64,000 bases of DNA from Arthrobacter echini (GTDB lineage: Bacteria; Actinomycetota; Actinomycetes; Actinomycetales; Micrococcaceae): positions 62,001-126,000 of the forward strand of contig NZ_SSWH01000009.1 in the NCBI RefSeq assembly GCF_004803505.1. Direction: 5' to 3'. The notes under the pieces are model-generated. The model did no database searches. It saw only the letters and a program-made list of their open reading frames with translations, and was not told the origin of the DNA. A program made the position numbers and the translations under genes. Positions 51,628 through 59,710 of this stretch are shown here, piece by piece. The first letter of the stretch is position 1. Every line of letters begins with the position of its first letter.

Positions 51628-52281
51628 GTGAATCACCTGCCGTTCAACGCTGCCCGCGGTGATTCGGCTGCGCCCGGATCAGCAGAGCAGACGACCACCG
51701 TGGTTGTCGGCTCGGGTCTTTCCGGCCTCGCGGTCGCCAGTGAACTGAGCCGACGCGGAGTCGAGTCGATCGTCGTCGAAGCCCTGGAGTGCTCGGATTC
51801 CGGCACCATGCGTACGGTGATGACCGACGCCACCTCCCTGTCCGAACGCAACGAACTCATGCGGCTCCTGCGCGGCTATGCCTCGTCCCATGAACTCGAC
51901 ATCCGCCAGAGCACCGTTGCGGAGCAGTTGAGCATCATCGGCCACCCCTCGCTGATCACCTCGTCGATAGGGCGCAAGCAGTGGGCCGTGCAGACGCGCG
52001 ACGGCGTCCTGCTCGCCGATCACATCGTGCTCACCAAGTACCCGCTGAACGAACTGCGCCGATTCCTCCGGTCCCTCGGAGTCACGATCGGCAAGAATCT
52101 GAAGGCGACACTGGGCCCGATAGGCCTTCACCTGATCGGGGTCGGCGAACCGCTGACCCCTACGACGCGCGAGATCGTGCGGCAGGCCAAACTGGTCAGC
52201 GACACCATCGCCGCAGAGGGCCCGGCGCCGCTCAACTGCCTCGTGCCGCCCGAGGCAGGTACCGCTCCGCTGACTGCCTGA
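51628..52281 (+). CDS. Short FAD/NAD-binding Rossmann protein
   Basis: 217 residues from GTG at 51628, with GGAGG six bases upstream, clearly the ribosome-binding site. VVVGSGLSGLAVASELSRRG (about 24-43) is a GxGxxG dinucleotide fold, followed by IVVEALECSDSG. The rest (LMRLLRGYASSHELDIRQSTVAEQLSI, then DGVLLADHIVLTK) looks like a flavin-dependent oxidoreductase missing its substrate half, and it ends with LGPIGLHLIGVGEPLTPTTREIV. At about half the normal length it could be a regulator, a partner subunit or a decayed enzyme; the intact start and frame argue for function. Confidence 0.75.
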   Translation: MNHLPFNAARGDSAAPGSAEQTTTVVVGSGLSGLAVASELSRRGVESIVVEALECSDSGTMRTVMTDATSLSERNELMRLLRGYASSHELDIRQSTVAEQLSIIGHPSLITSSIGRKQWAVQTRDGVLLADHIVLTKYPLNELRRFLRSLGVTIGKNLKATLGPIGLHLIGVGEPLTPTTREIVRQAKLVSDTIAAEGPAPLNCLVPPEAGTAPLTA

Positions 52282-52289
52282 GGCCGGTA

Positions 52290-52910
52290 CTACCTGTTTC
52301 GGAGCCGCCTGCGTGCCGAGAAGGCCAGGACGCCGACGATCACCACGAGGGCAGCGATCATCAGCACGATGCTCCAGGGGAAGTCGCTGACCCCGGCCGT
52401 CGGGGTGACCTCGGCCGGATCCTCCTGCACGTCGACCGGCTCGGGCGTGGAGATCGAGTCCAGTGCCGCCGTCGAGCCCTGCTGCGCCGTGAAGGAGAAA
52501 ACCCCTTCGATGGGGTGGGAGTCCGAGCTCACCACCCGCCAGGAGACGGTGTAGTCGCCCGCCGGCGCACCGGCGCGCAGGGACTGCGTGGCCGTGCGGT
52601 CGACGATCTCCACGGGGCCCTCCGCCCAGTCCTCACCGGACTCGTCGAGAACCTGAATCTGCGCACCGATCCCGGAGGGCACGTTGCTGAAGCTCAGCTC
52701 CAGGCTCGGCGGGAGTACCTCGACGGCGGCCCCGTCCGCCGGATCGGTGCCGGTCAGCTCGTCGTGCGCGCTCGCCGCGCCACCCGCGCCGAGGAGCATC
52801 GCCAGCGCCAGGAACATGGCGCAGCAGCAGGAGAGCAGTACCCGGACAGGACGACGGCGCGCGCTCGCGGGAGACGACGCGCGCGGTGGGCGAAGCAGGA
52901 GATCAACCAT
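52290..52910 (-). CDS. CopC-domain copper-binding exported protein
   Basis: 206 residues. A signal peptide ends at ASA (about 48) and the mature protein begins AHDELTGTDPADGA, where the N-terminal His is a copper ligand in CopC proteins. The beta-sandwich (LELSFSNVPSG..., YTVSWRVVSSDSHPIEGVFSF with the second His) matches the CopC/YobA family. One C-terminal membrane helix (about 180-200) and a basic tail anchor it. It likely carries copper for oxidases or takes part in copper tolerance. No CopD is next to it. ATG at 52910. Confidence 0.92.
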   Translation of the reverse strand: MVDLLLRPPRASSPASARRRPVRVLLSCCCAMFLALAMLLGAGGAASAHDELTGTDPADGAAVEVLPPSLELSFSNVPSGIGAQIQVLDESGEDWAEGPVEIVDRTATQSLRAGAPAGDYTVSWRVVSSDSHPIEGVFSFTAQQGSTAALDSISTPEPVDVQEDPAEVTPTAGVSDFPWSIVLMIAALVVIVGVLAFSARRRLRNR

Positions 52911-53061
52911 GCTGCCAACCCTACGCGGAAGACCTGGGCCGCGGCCCTACCGCTCAGCGTTCCCGCAGCCGTCCCGGCCGGTCGTCGCGGACTCCGGCTC
53001 GCGAACGGGCCGCGATACGCTGTACGACGACGATCACCGCCCCTTCCGCCCGAGGATTCCG

Positions 53062-54513
53062 ATGCTCAAGACTGATTCCGCGCTGGATCGCTACTTCTCC
53101 ATCACGGAGCGGGGATCCACGTTCTCCCGCGAGGTGCGCGGGGGCCTGGCGACGTTCTTCGCCATGAGCTACATCGTGGTCCTCAACCCCCTCATCCTCG
53201 CGGGAGCCGACGCGGCCGGCACGGAACTGGGCCGCCCCCGCGTCGCCGCAGTGACCGCCCTCGTGGCCGGTATCCTCACCATCGCCATGGGCGCCTGGGC
53301 CAAGTACCCGTTCGCACTGGCCACCGGTCTCGGGGTCAACGCGTTCGTCGCCATCACGGTCGCGACCAATCCGGGACTCACCTGGCCGGACATCATGGGG
53401 CTCGTGGTGCTCGCCGGTCTGACCATGTTCGTCCTCGTGCTCACCGGCTTCCGGACGGCCGTCTTCAATGCCGTCCCGGAGAGCCTCAAGACGGCGATCG
53501 TCGTGGGCATAGGCCTGTTCATCGCGCTGATCGGTCTGGTGAACTCCGGCTTCGTGCGCCGCATCCCCGACACGGCGAACACCACGGTGCCGGTGGGCCT
53601 CGGCTTCGGCGGGGTGCTGATCGGCTGGCCCACGCTCGTCTTCGTGTTCGGCCTCGTCCTCACCATGGCCCTCGTGGTCCGCAAGGTGCGCGGCGGCATC
53701 CTCATCGGCGTGCTCGGCGCCACCGCCCTCGCCGTGATCCTCGAGGCCGTGTTCGACGTCGGCCCCGGTGTGGCGCCGGGGCAGGACCCGAACCCGGCGG
53801 GCTGGTCCCTCGTGGTGCCCGAACTGCCCGCCGGTACCTGGGTGGGCGTTCCCGATCTCACGCTGGTGGGCAACGTGAATCTCTTCGGGGCTTTCGGCCA
53901 CCTCGGGGCTACCGCCGCTCTCCTGCTGACCTTCACCATCCTGCTCAGCATCTTCTTCGACGCCATGGGCACCATGGTGGGGCTGGCGAACGAGGCGAAC
54001 CTGGTGGACGCCAAGGGCAACATCCCCGGCGTCGACCGCGTCCTGGTGGTCGACGCCCTCGGCGCCGTCGCCGGCGGCGCCGGATCGGTGTCCTCGAACC
54101 AGATCTACGTGGAGTCCGGGGCAGGCATCGGGGAGGGAGCCAGGACGGGTCTTGCCAACGTGGTGACCGGGACCCTGTTCCTCCTCGCGATGTTCTTCAC
54201 CCCGCTCATCAGCCTCGTACCGTTCGAGGCCGTGGCGCCGGCCCTCGTCGTCGTCGGCTTCATGATGGTGGCACAGATCGGGAGGATCGACTTCGACGAC
54301 TGGGGCGTCGCGATCCCGGCCTTTTTGACCTTCACCCTCGTGCCGTTCACGTATTCGATCGCGAACGGTATCGGTGCCGGCTTCATCGCGTTCGTGCTGA
54401 TCCGCTCCGTCCAGGGCCGCGGGCGCGAGGTTCATCCCCTGATGTGGGTGGTCGCAGTAGCGTTCGTGGTCTTCTTCGGCCTCGGGCCCATCGAGGAACT
54501 GCTCGGCATCTGA
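53062..54513 (+). CDS. NCS2-family purine permease (AzgA/PbuG-like)
   Basis: 483 residues, about 12-14 membrane segments. RGGLATFFAMSYIVVLNPLIL (about 26-46), KYPFALATGLGVNAFVA, and FFDAMGTMVGLANEAN (about 297-312) are blocks of the hypoxanthine/guanine/adenine branch of the nucleobase transporters. ATG at 53062 is the first codon after a clean start; a longer reading frame into the CopC gene is an artefact. It would import purine bases for salvage. Divergent from copC and convergent with the SDR gene. Confidence 0.94.
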   Translation: MLKTDSALDRYFSITERGSTFSREVRGGLATFFAMSYIVVLNPLILAGADAAGTELGRPRVAAVTALVAGILTIAMGAWAKYPFALATGLGVNAFVAITVATNPGLTWPDIMGLVVLAGLTMFVLVLTGFRTAVFNAVPESLKTAIVVGIGLFIALIGLVNSGFVRRIPDTANTTVPVGLGFGGVLIGWPTLVFVFGLVLTMALVVRKVRGGILIGVLGATALAVILEAVFDVGPGVAPGQDPNPAGWSLVVPELPAGTWVGVPDLTLVGNVNLFGAFGHLGATAALLLTFTILLSIFFDAMGTMVGLANEANLVDAKGNIPGVDRVLVVDALGAVAGGAGSVSSNQIYVESGAGIGEGARTGLANVVTGTLFLLAMFFTPLISLVPFEAVAPALVVVGFMMVAQIGRIDFDDWGVAIPAFLTFTLVPFTYSIANGIGAGFIAFVLIRSVQGRGREVHPLMWVVAVAFVVFFGLGPIEELLGI

Positions 54514-54535
54514 GCGGGGTGGCGGGACCCGCCGG

Positions 54536-55327
54536 TCAGCGGGCGGACCAGCCGCCGTCCATGACGTAGGACGATCCGGTGACCATCGCGGCGTCGTCGC
54601 CCGCGAGCCAGGCGACGACGGAGGCGACCTCCTCGGGCTCCACGAGCCGCTTGATGACCGCCTCGGTGAGTAGGATCCTGGTCATCACCTCCTCCTCGCT
54701 GATCGAGTGCAACCGGGCCTGGTCCGCGAGCTGGTGCTCCACCAGGGGCGTACGGACGTAGCCGGGATTGACGCAGTTGCTCGTGACACCGTGCTCACCG
54801 CCCTCCAGCGCGGTGACCTTGGACAGGCCCTCGAGGCCGTGCTTGGCCGTGACGTAGGCGGATTTGTAGGGTGAGGCGCGCAGACCGTGGACGGAGGAGA
54901 TGTTGATGATGCGCCCGAAACCGCGCTCGTACATCCCCGGCAGGACGGCGCGGATCAGCAGGAACGGGACCTCGACCATGAGTTGCTGGATGCGACGGAA
55001 ATCGGCCGGGCTGAAGTCCTGGATGGGACTGACCACCTGGATCCCGGCATTGTTGACGAGGATATCGGCCCGGAGGGAGAGCTCCTCGAGGGACGCGGTA
55101 TCGAGGAGATCCACCGTCCAGGAGTCTCCATCGAGCTCCTCGGCAAGACTCCGGGCAGCGTCCCCGTCCCGGTCGGCGACCACCACGGTGGCGCCGCGTG
55201 CCGCCAGTGCCCGCGCGCAGGCCGCGCCGATACCACTGGCGCCGCCGGTGATCACGGCGCGGCGTCCGCTGAGTTCGGTCCCTGCCATTCTGGGCTGCTC
55301 GAACCGGGACTCGAGATCAGTATTCAC
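54536..55327 (-). CDS. Short-chain dehydrogenase, probable 3-hydroxybutyrate dehydrogenase
   Basis: 263 residues from GTG at 55327, with GAGGAGAC six to twelve bases upstream. The NAD motif is TGGASGIG (about 23-30), then NNAGIQ, and the catalytic SSVHG plus YVTAKHG (Ser, Tyr, Lys). LVEPEEVASVVAWLAGDDAAMVTG and the FSPADFRRIQQLMVEVPF block are very close to the D-3-hydroxybutyrate dehydrogenase subgroup, which oxidises 3-hydroxybutyrate to acetoacetate. Substrate assignment is by family resemblance. It is convergent with the purine permease gene. Confidence 0.9.
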   Translation of the reverse strand: MNTDLESRFEQPRMAGTELSGRRAVITGGASGIGAACARALAARGATVVVADRDGDAARSLAEELDGDSWTVDLLDTASLEELSLRADILVNNAGIQVVSPIQDFSPADFRRIQQLMVEVPFLLIRAVLPGMYERGFGRIINISSVHGLRASPYKSAYVTAKHGLEGLSKVTALEGGEHGVTSNCVNPGYVRTPLVEHQLADQARLHSISEEEVMTRILLTEAVIKRLVEPEEVASVVAWLAGDDAAMVTGSSYVMDGGWSAR

Positions 55328-55423
55328 GGTGTGTCTCCTCGCTCGGGGAACGGCTCGTTCCTCGAGTATCACCGCGGAAAGGCAGATGGACCAGTACCCA
55401 CCTCGGCACCTGTGGATCGGCGA

Positions 55424-56236
55424 TCAGTCGGTGAGCGGCTGCGCGCCCGCCGCGAAGGTCCGTACCCGCGTGTCCTTCCAGAGGTGTGCGGGCATTCCCC
55501 CACCGAGCAGCTCCCGCGCCAGGCCCGGATCCTCACCGAGGGGCGCGTCGCTGCCGGCGATGATGACGTTCCCGAAGCGCCGCCCCTTGAGCATCGCGGG
55601 ATCGGCGATGATCGCGGTGTGGGTGAACTCCGCGCCGATGGTCGCCGCTTCCCGCCTGGCCGTCGCGAGATCGGGTCTGTCCCCGCAGTTGACGATGTAG
55701 ACGCCGTCGGGCCCGAGCACCCGCCGGACCGCGCGCGTGAACTCCCTCGTGGTCAGCGCTGCCGGTGTGGTGCTGCCGGAGAACACGTCCCGGATCACCA
55801 GATCGCGGCTGTCCTCGCTCAGGGACTCCGTGACGGCACGTGCCTCTCCGACGCGGATACGCAGGAGCGGCGCCCGCGGCAGGTCGAACCACTGACGTAC
55901 CAGGTCCGCGAGGCGCCCGTCGAGTTCGACGACGACCTGCCGGGACTGCGGATGCGACGTCGTGAAGCGCCGTGCGAGGGAGCAGGCGCCTCCGCCGAGG
56001 TGGAGTGCGCGCAGCCTGTCCGAAGCCGCCCACCGAGAGTCCACCAGGGAGGCGATCCAGCGCATGTACTCGAAGTCCAGTCGTAGCGGATCCACGAGGT
56101 CGATGTGGGAACTGGGCACTCCGTTGATGCGCAGGACCCAGCCGTTCGGATCGTAGGGATCGGGTTCGAGCTCGCACGTGCCGGTATCGATGGCGAACTC
56201 GCCGATCTCAGGATGTGGGCCTGTGGATCTCGCCAT
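55424..56236 (-). CDS. Spermidine synthase-like methyltransferase-fold protein
   Basis: 270 residues, soluble. The first part forms a beta start (EFAIDTGTCELEPDPYDPNGWVLRINGVPSSHIDL) and the next has the fold's SAM/decarboxy-SAM-like loop ALHLGGGACSLARRF (about 77-91), VVELDGRLADLVRQW, and RDLVIRDVFSG. Polyamine-synthase proteins usually have an Asp where this has Arg-Asp-Val, and the typical aminopropyl acceptor residues are not clear. Actinobacteria hold many such spermidine-synthase-like proteins of unknown activity, so I do not name it speE. Confidence 0.85.
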   Translation of the reverse strand: MARSTGPHPEIGEFAIDTGTCELEPDPYDPNGWVLRINGVPSSHIDLVDPLRLDFEYMRWIASLVDSRWAASDRLRALHLGGGACSLARRFTTSHPQSRQVVVELDGRLADLVRQWFDLPRAPLLRIRVGEARAVTESLSEDSRDLVIRDVFSGSTTPAALTTREFTRAVRRVLGPDGVYIVNCGDRPDLATARREAATIGAEFTHTAIIADPAMLKGRRFGNVIIAGSDAPLGEDPGLARELLGGGMPAHLWKDTRVRTFAAGAQPLTD

Positions 56237-56320
56237 CAGGGCCGGGTTCCGGGGGTGGAGGGCATGAATCCCATGCTATGCGTGTCCAGGAAAGCCCTGA
56301 CCTCGGAGCGGACGTGCGTG

Positions 56321-56405
56321 ATCCGGGGATTTTCGATCCGAAATACGGCGTGTCCCTGCCGACACGCCGCCCAGCATGCAGGACCTCAGGCCGAAGACCC
56401 CGGAT
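56321..56405. repeat. Intergenic palindromic element, copy D
   Basis: 85 bp, starting ATCCGGGGATTTTCG and ending CGAAGACCCCGGAT, with the central hairpin GGCGTGTC-CCTGCC-GACACGCC. It lies 10-13 kb from the other copies, between the spermidine-synthase-like gene and the thiamine-binding-like gene. Reading the minus strand gives the same left end as copy C (ATCCGGGGTCTTCG), confirming it belongs to the family. Confidence 0.78.
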
Positions 56406-56476
56406 ACGGTACGTCCAGCAGCACAGCTCCGGCCGGATGAACACCAGGGATCACGGCGATGAGAAGGCGCCGGTGG

Positions 56477-56833
56477 TCAGGAGTGGCCCTCGTACTGCTC
56501 CTGCTGATCCAGGGCCGCTTCGAGCCGGTCGACCTTGCCGGTGAGCTCGCCCGTGTGCCCGGGGCGGATGTCCGCCTTCAGCACCAGTGAGACGCGGCTG
56601 CCGTATCGGCCCACCGCGTCGGTAGCGTTCTTGACCACGGCCATCACCTCGTCCCAGTCACCCTCGATGGTGGTGAACATGGCGTCCGTGCGGTTGGGCA
56701 GGCCGGACTCGCGCACGACGGCGACGGCAGCGGCGACGGCGTCGTGCACCGACCCCTCGGGATTCTCGCGTGAGCTCTCGGGATTTCTACCGGAGGAGGA
56801 GCCGGACGGGGCGACGCTGAAGGCTACGAGCAT
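56477..56833 (-). CDS. Thiamine-binding-like protein (MTH1187/YkoF family)
   Basis: 118 residues, from ATG at 56833. The compact sequence LVAFSVAPSG (start) and YVRESGLPNR-type block (VVRESGLPNRTDAMFTTIEGDWDEVMAVVKNA) match the small DUF77/MTH1187 proteins that bind thiamine-like ligands. Residues 20-45 carry a Gly/Ser/Asn/Glu-rich insertion. It is 32 bp beyond the Nramp gene on the same strand and could be part of its operon. Ligand binding not proven. Confidence 0.85.
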   Translation of the reverse strand: MLVAFSVAPSGSSSGRNPESSRENPEGSVHDAVAAAVAVVRESGLPNRTDAMFTTIEGDWDEVMAVVKNATDAVGRYGSRVSLVLKADIRPGHTGELTGKVDRLEAALDQQEQYEGHS

Positions 56834-56865
56834 GCCCCCAGTCTGGCATGCGGGCGACTCCGCGG

Positions 56866-58140
56866 TCAGCCCCCCGTGACGGCCTTGACCAACTCGTTCA
56901 GGCCGAGCACGAGGAACACCACGGTGGTGATGGCCAGGAACACGTTGGAGAACCACCTGTTCCGCCACTGCTGCGCCAGGCGCGAGCTGTTGAGCAGCAC
57001 CAGCAGCGTGATGGCGAGGAAGGGCATGAACAGTGAACCGAGCACCCCGTACAGCAGGATCAGGAAGAACGGACGCCCGAGGAGCAGCAGCAGCATGGGC
57101 GGAATGGTCAGCCAGAGCATGTAGGCGCGCGCGGGCGTGCTGTGGGACCCGGGGGCGTCGTCGTCGGAGAGATCGTTCGCCTGCTTGCGGAAGTTGGCCC
57201 AGAAGTCGGCGAACATGAGGCTGACACCGTGCCACACTCCCAGGAGCGAGGAGAACGACGACGCCCAGAAGCCGATGAGGAATACTTTCGCCCAGATCAC
57301 CCCGTAGCGGTCCTCGAGTACCGTGCCCATGTCGAGGAGCCCGCGGTCCCCGCTCTGGAGCGCGATGTTCGCGGTGAAGAGCAGTTCCGCTCCGAGGATC
57401 AGCATGCAGATCACGAAGATGCCGGTCATGGTGTAGGCCACGGAATTGTCCACCCGCATGACTCTCATCCATTTGGGTGTGTTCCAGCCCTTCTCGCGGA
57501 GCCAGTAGCCGTAGGCGGCGAGCGTGATGGTTCCGCCCACACCGCCGGCCAGACCCAGGACGTAGAAGACCGACCCGGCGGGCAGGGTGGGTACCAGGCC
57601 GCTGAGCATCGAGGGGATGTTCGGCAGCGCCAGAATGGCAGAGCCCACCACGGAGATGAACATGATGCCGACCATCACGGTCATGACCTTCTCGAAGAGT
57701 CCGTAGCGGCCGAACCACACGAGCGTCAGACCGATCAGACCCGAGGCGACGGCGAAGATGCTCAAAGGCACGGCGGGAAACAGGGCCTGCAGGGGCAGTG
57801 CGGTCGAGCTCATCGCCGTCGCCCCGTACACGAAGCCCCAGATGATGATGTAGGGGCCGAAGTACCAGCTGGTCCAGGCACCGAGCGTCCGCCAGCCCTG
57901 GAAGATCGTCTTGCCCGTTGCGAGGTACCAGCGGCCCACGCCCTCGACGAGGATGATCTTCAGGACGCAGCCGATCACCGCAGCCCACAGGAGTGCGTAG
58001 CCGTAGCGGCTTCCGGCTACCAGTGTGGCCACGAGATCGCCCGCGCCGACGCCGGTCGCTGCAGCGAGCAGACCGGGCCCGACCAGTCTCCACCTCGGTT
58101 TCTCGAGCTCGTCGACGCCTGTACTTCCGCGATCCGCCAC
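56866..58140 (-). CDS. Nramp-family divalent-metal transporter lacking the DPGN motif
   Basis: 424 residues from GTG at 58140, with GAGGGGG six bases upstream. About eleven membrane segments. The start WRLVGPGLLAAATGVGAGDLVAT is the family's first helix, but the metal-binding DPGN is replaced by GAGD. The second helix block (ATGKTIFQGWRTLGAWT) and AAYGYWLREKGW, VFLIGFWASSFSSLLGVWHG match Nramp-related proteins. The Asp and Asn that ligate manganese are missing, so transport of the usual metals is doubtful; it may carry another ion or act as a receptor. Followed by a thiamine-binding-like gene. Confidence 0.85.
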   Translation of the reverse strand: MADRGSTGVDELEKPRWRLVGPGLLAAATGVGAGDLVATLVAGSRYGYALLWAAVIGCVLKIILVEGVGRWYLATGKTIFQGWRTLGAWTSWYFGPYIIIWGFVYGATAMSSTALPLQALFPAVPLSIFAVASGLIGLTLVWFGRYGLFEKVMTVMVGIMFISVVGSAILALPNIPSMLSGLVPTLPAGSVFYVLGLAGGVGGTITLAAYGYWLREKGWNTPKWMRVMRVDNSVAYTMTGIFVICMLILGAELLFTANIALQSGDRGLLDMGTVLEDRYGVIWAKVFLIGFWASSFSSLLGVWHGVSLMFADFWANFRKQANDLSDDDAPGSHSTPARAYMLWLTIPPMLLLLLGRPFFLILLYGVLGSLFMPFLAITLLVLLNSSRLAQQWRNRWFSNVFLAITTVVFLVLGLNELVKAVTGG

Positions 58141-58212
58141 GGCCAGCCCCCTCGGAGTCCTGTTGGTGCGTAGAGCCTAGCAAGGACGATGACGCAGAGC
58201 ACGGGGATCCGC

Positions 58213-59397
58213 TCAGGAGGTCCTGCCCACCTCGCGGCGGCGCAGCCATTCGCTCGCCGGAGCGGTGGACACACCGTGGATCACCACGGACAGCGTGATG
58301 GCCAGCGTCGCGTGGACGAAGAGATCATGGTTGCCGGTCAGCCGCTCGGCGAGGGTCGCGTAGAAGAGCGCCGAGACGCCGATGGGACCGAACCAGCCCA
58401 GGAAGACGGTCTCCGGGACACTGTGCACCCGGCGTAGGAGCGGACGCAACGCCAGGAGCGCCACGGCCCGGCGGAGCAGGAGTGCTACGAGGAGCACCAC
58501 AGGCGCAGCCCACCCGAGGGCAGACCACTCACCGAACGGCAGCGCGAGGCCGAGCAGGATGAAGATCGGCAGGAGGAAGAATCTGTTCACCACGTCCTCC
58601 ACCCTGTCCTCCTCGTCCTCGTCCTGCTGCGGAATGACCTGACCGAACACAGCGGCTGCCACGAAGACGGCGAGGACCGCGTCGGTCCCGAGCAGTTTTC
58701 CCGCGCCCAGGAGCAGGAGAGCGAACGGCAGGAGGAAACCCAGGTAGGAGTTGTCCTCCATGAGGCCCTTGTCCTTCGCGACAAGGAAGATCCTCGCCAG
58801 GACGTAGCCCACGAGCGCCCCGAACAGGGCGGCACCGAGGATCTCGCGGAGGAATACGCTCAGCAGCAGTTCCCGGCCCGCTGTCTCCGGCGAGGTCGTG
58901 AGGAGCACGGGCAGGAGCACGAAGAGATAGCCGAGGCCGTCATTGAGTCCGCTCTCCGAGGAGATGTCGTACCGCACACGCGAGGGAATCTTCGCCTTCG
59001 CGAGCGAACCGGTGACGATCGGCGTGGTGACCACGGGATCCGTCGGCGTGATGATCGCGCCGAGTGTCAGAGCCACGAGGAACGGCACCCCGAGCAGCGC
59101 CCAGAGGATCCCCGTGGCGACGGCGAACATGACCAGCATCCCGAGGACGATGCTCGAGACGACCCAGCGGCGGTTCCTCCGCCAGTAGCCGTGCGGCAGG
59201 CGGAGGGCGACGCCGGCGAGCCCGACGGCGAGCGTGATCCGGGTTGCCTGCTCCAGCAGCTCGCCGGTCGGCACGCCGAAGTCCTCGATCCGCACGACGC
59301 CGAGGACGGCGGGGCCGAGGAGCACGCCCGTGGCGAGCGCCAGCACCGGCCCCGGAAGGCTGATGCGCTGCAGCAGGGACGAGAGGAGCGCCAGCAC
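58213..59397 (-). CDS. Cation/proton antiporter (CPA family)
   Basis: 394 residues from GTG at 59397, about 12 membrane segments. GAIITPTDPVVTTPIV (about 119-134) is the TD(P) helix of CPA1-type antiporters, and ISSESGLNDGLGYLFVLLP (about 150-168) holds the transport acidic residues. IPQQDEDEEDRVEDVV is an acidic cytoplasmic loop. It likely exchanges Na+ or K+ for H+. The first membrane segment seems to begin earlier; a CTG at 59442 (giving DINLVLTLFAG upstream) may be the real start, since no ATG/GTG is available. Confidence 0.88.
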   Translation of the reverse strand: MLALLSSLLQRISLPGPVLALATGVLLGPAVLGVVRIEDFGVPTGELLEQATRITLAVGLAGVALRLPHGYWRRNRRWVVSSIVLGMLVMFAVATGILWALLGVPFLVALTLGAIITPTDPVVTTPIVTGSLAKAKIPSRVRYDISSESGLNDGLGYLFVLLPVLLTTSPETAGRELLLSVFLREILGAALFGALVGYVLARIFLVAKDKGLMEDNSYLGFLLPFALLLLGAGKLLGTDAVLAVFVAAAVFGQVIPQQDEDEEDRVEDVVNRFFLLPIFILLGLALPFGEWSALGWAAPVVLLVALLLRRAVALLALRPLLRRVHSVPETVFLGWFGPIGVSALFYATLAERLTGNHDLFVHATLAITLSVVIHGVSTAPASEWLRRREVGRTS

Positions 59398-59710
59398 GAG
59401 GATGGTTCCCGCGAACAGGGTGAGGACCAGATTGATGTCCAGGGCCGGGACCGCCTTCCGTGAGAATCCAAGGGGCAGGGAATGCTCTTCACACTAGCGC
59501 CGGGGCCTGCCCGCACTACACGTGAAGGATGTGTACGACCCGGTTGCAGAAGCAGTGCTCCACAGGTATCGGGCTCATGACCGAACGCTGCCGATATCAG
59601 CTCCGACCTCTAGGCTTGGTCCAGTACGCCTTCGGCCTTCAACGGTGCAGCCCGGCGAATACTGCCATACGTTCTCTGATGGGTGCTCCTTGTCCGCTTC
59701 GCCTCCGAGG
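59398..59710. other. 313-bp divergent region between antiporter and MFS genes
   Basis: No gene is supported. An open frame from 59522 continues into the MFS gene but its N-terminal 63 residues look non-native. The left 45 bases may code for the start of the antiporter. CTCTAGGCTTGG (about 59609) could hold a -10 for the MFS gene; no clear -35 or operator is seen. Confidence 0.4.

Noticed and set aside
59522-59710. N-terminal extension of the MFS exporter from 59522
   Set aside because: The extra 63 residues are polar, without a membrane segment, and do not resemble the start of MFS proteins.
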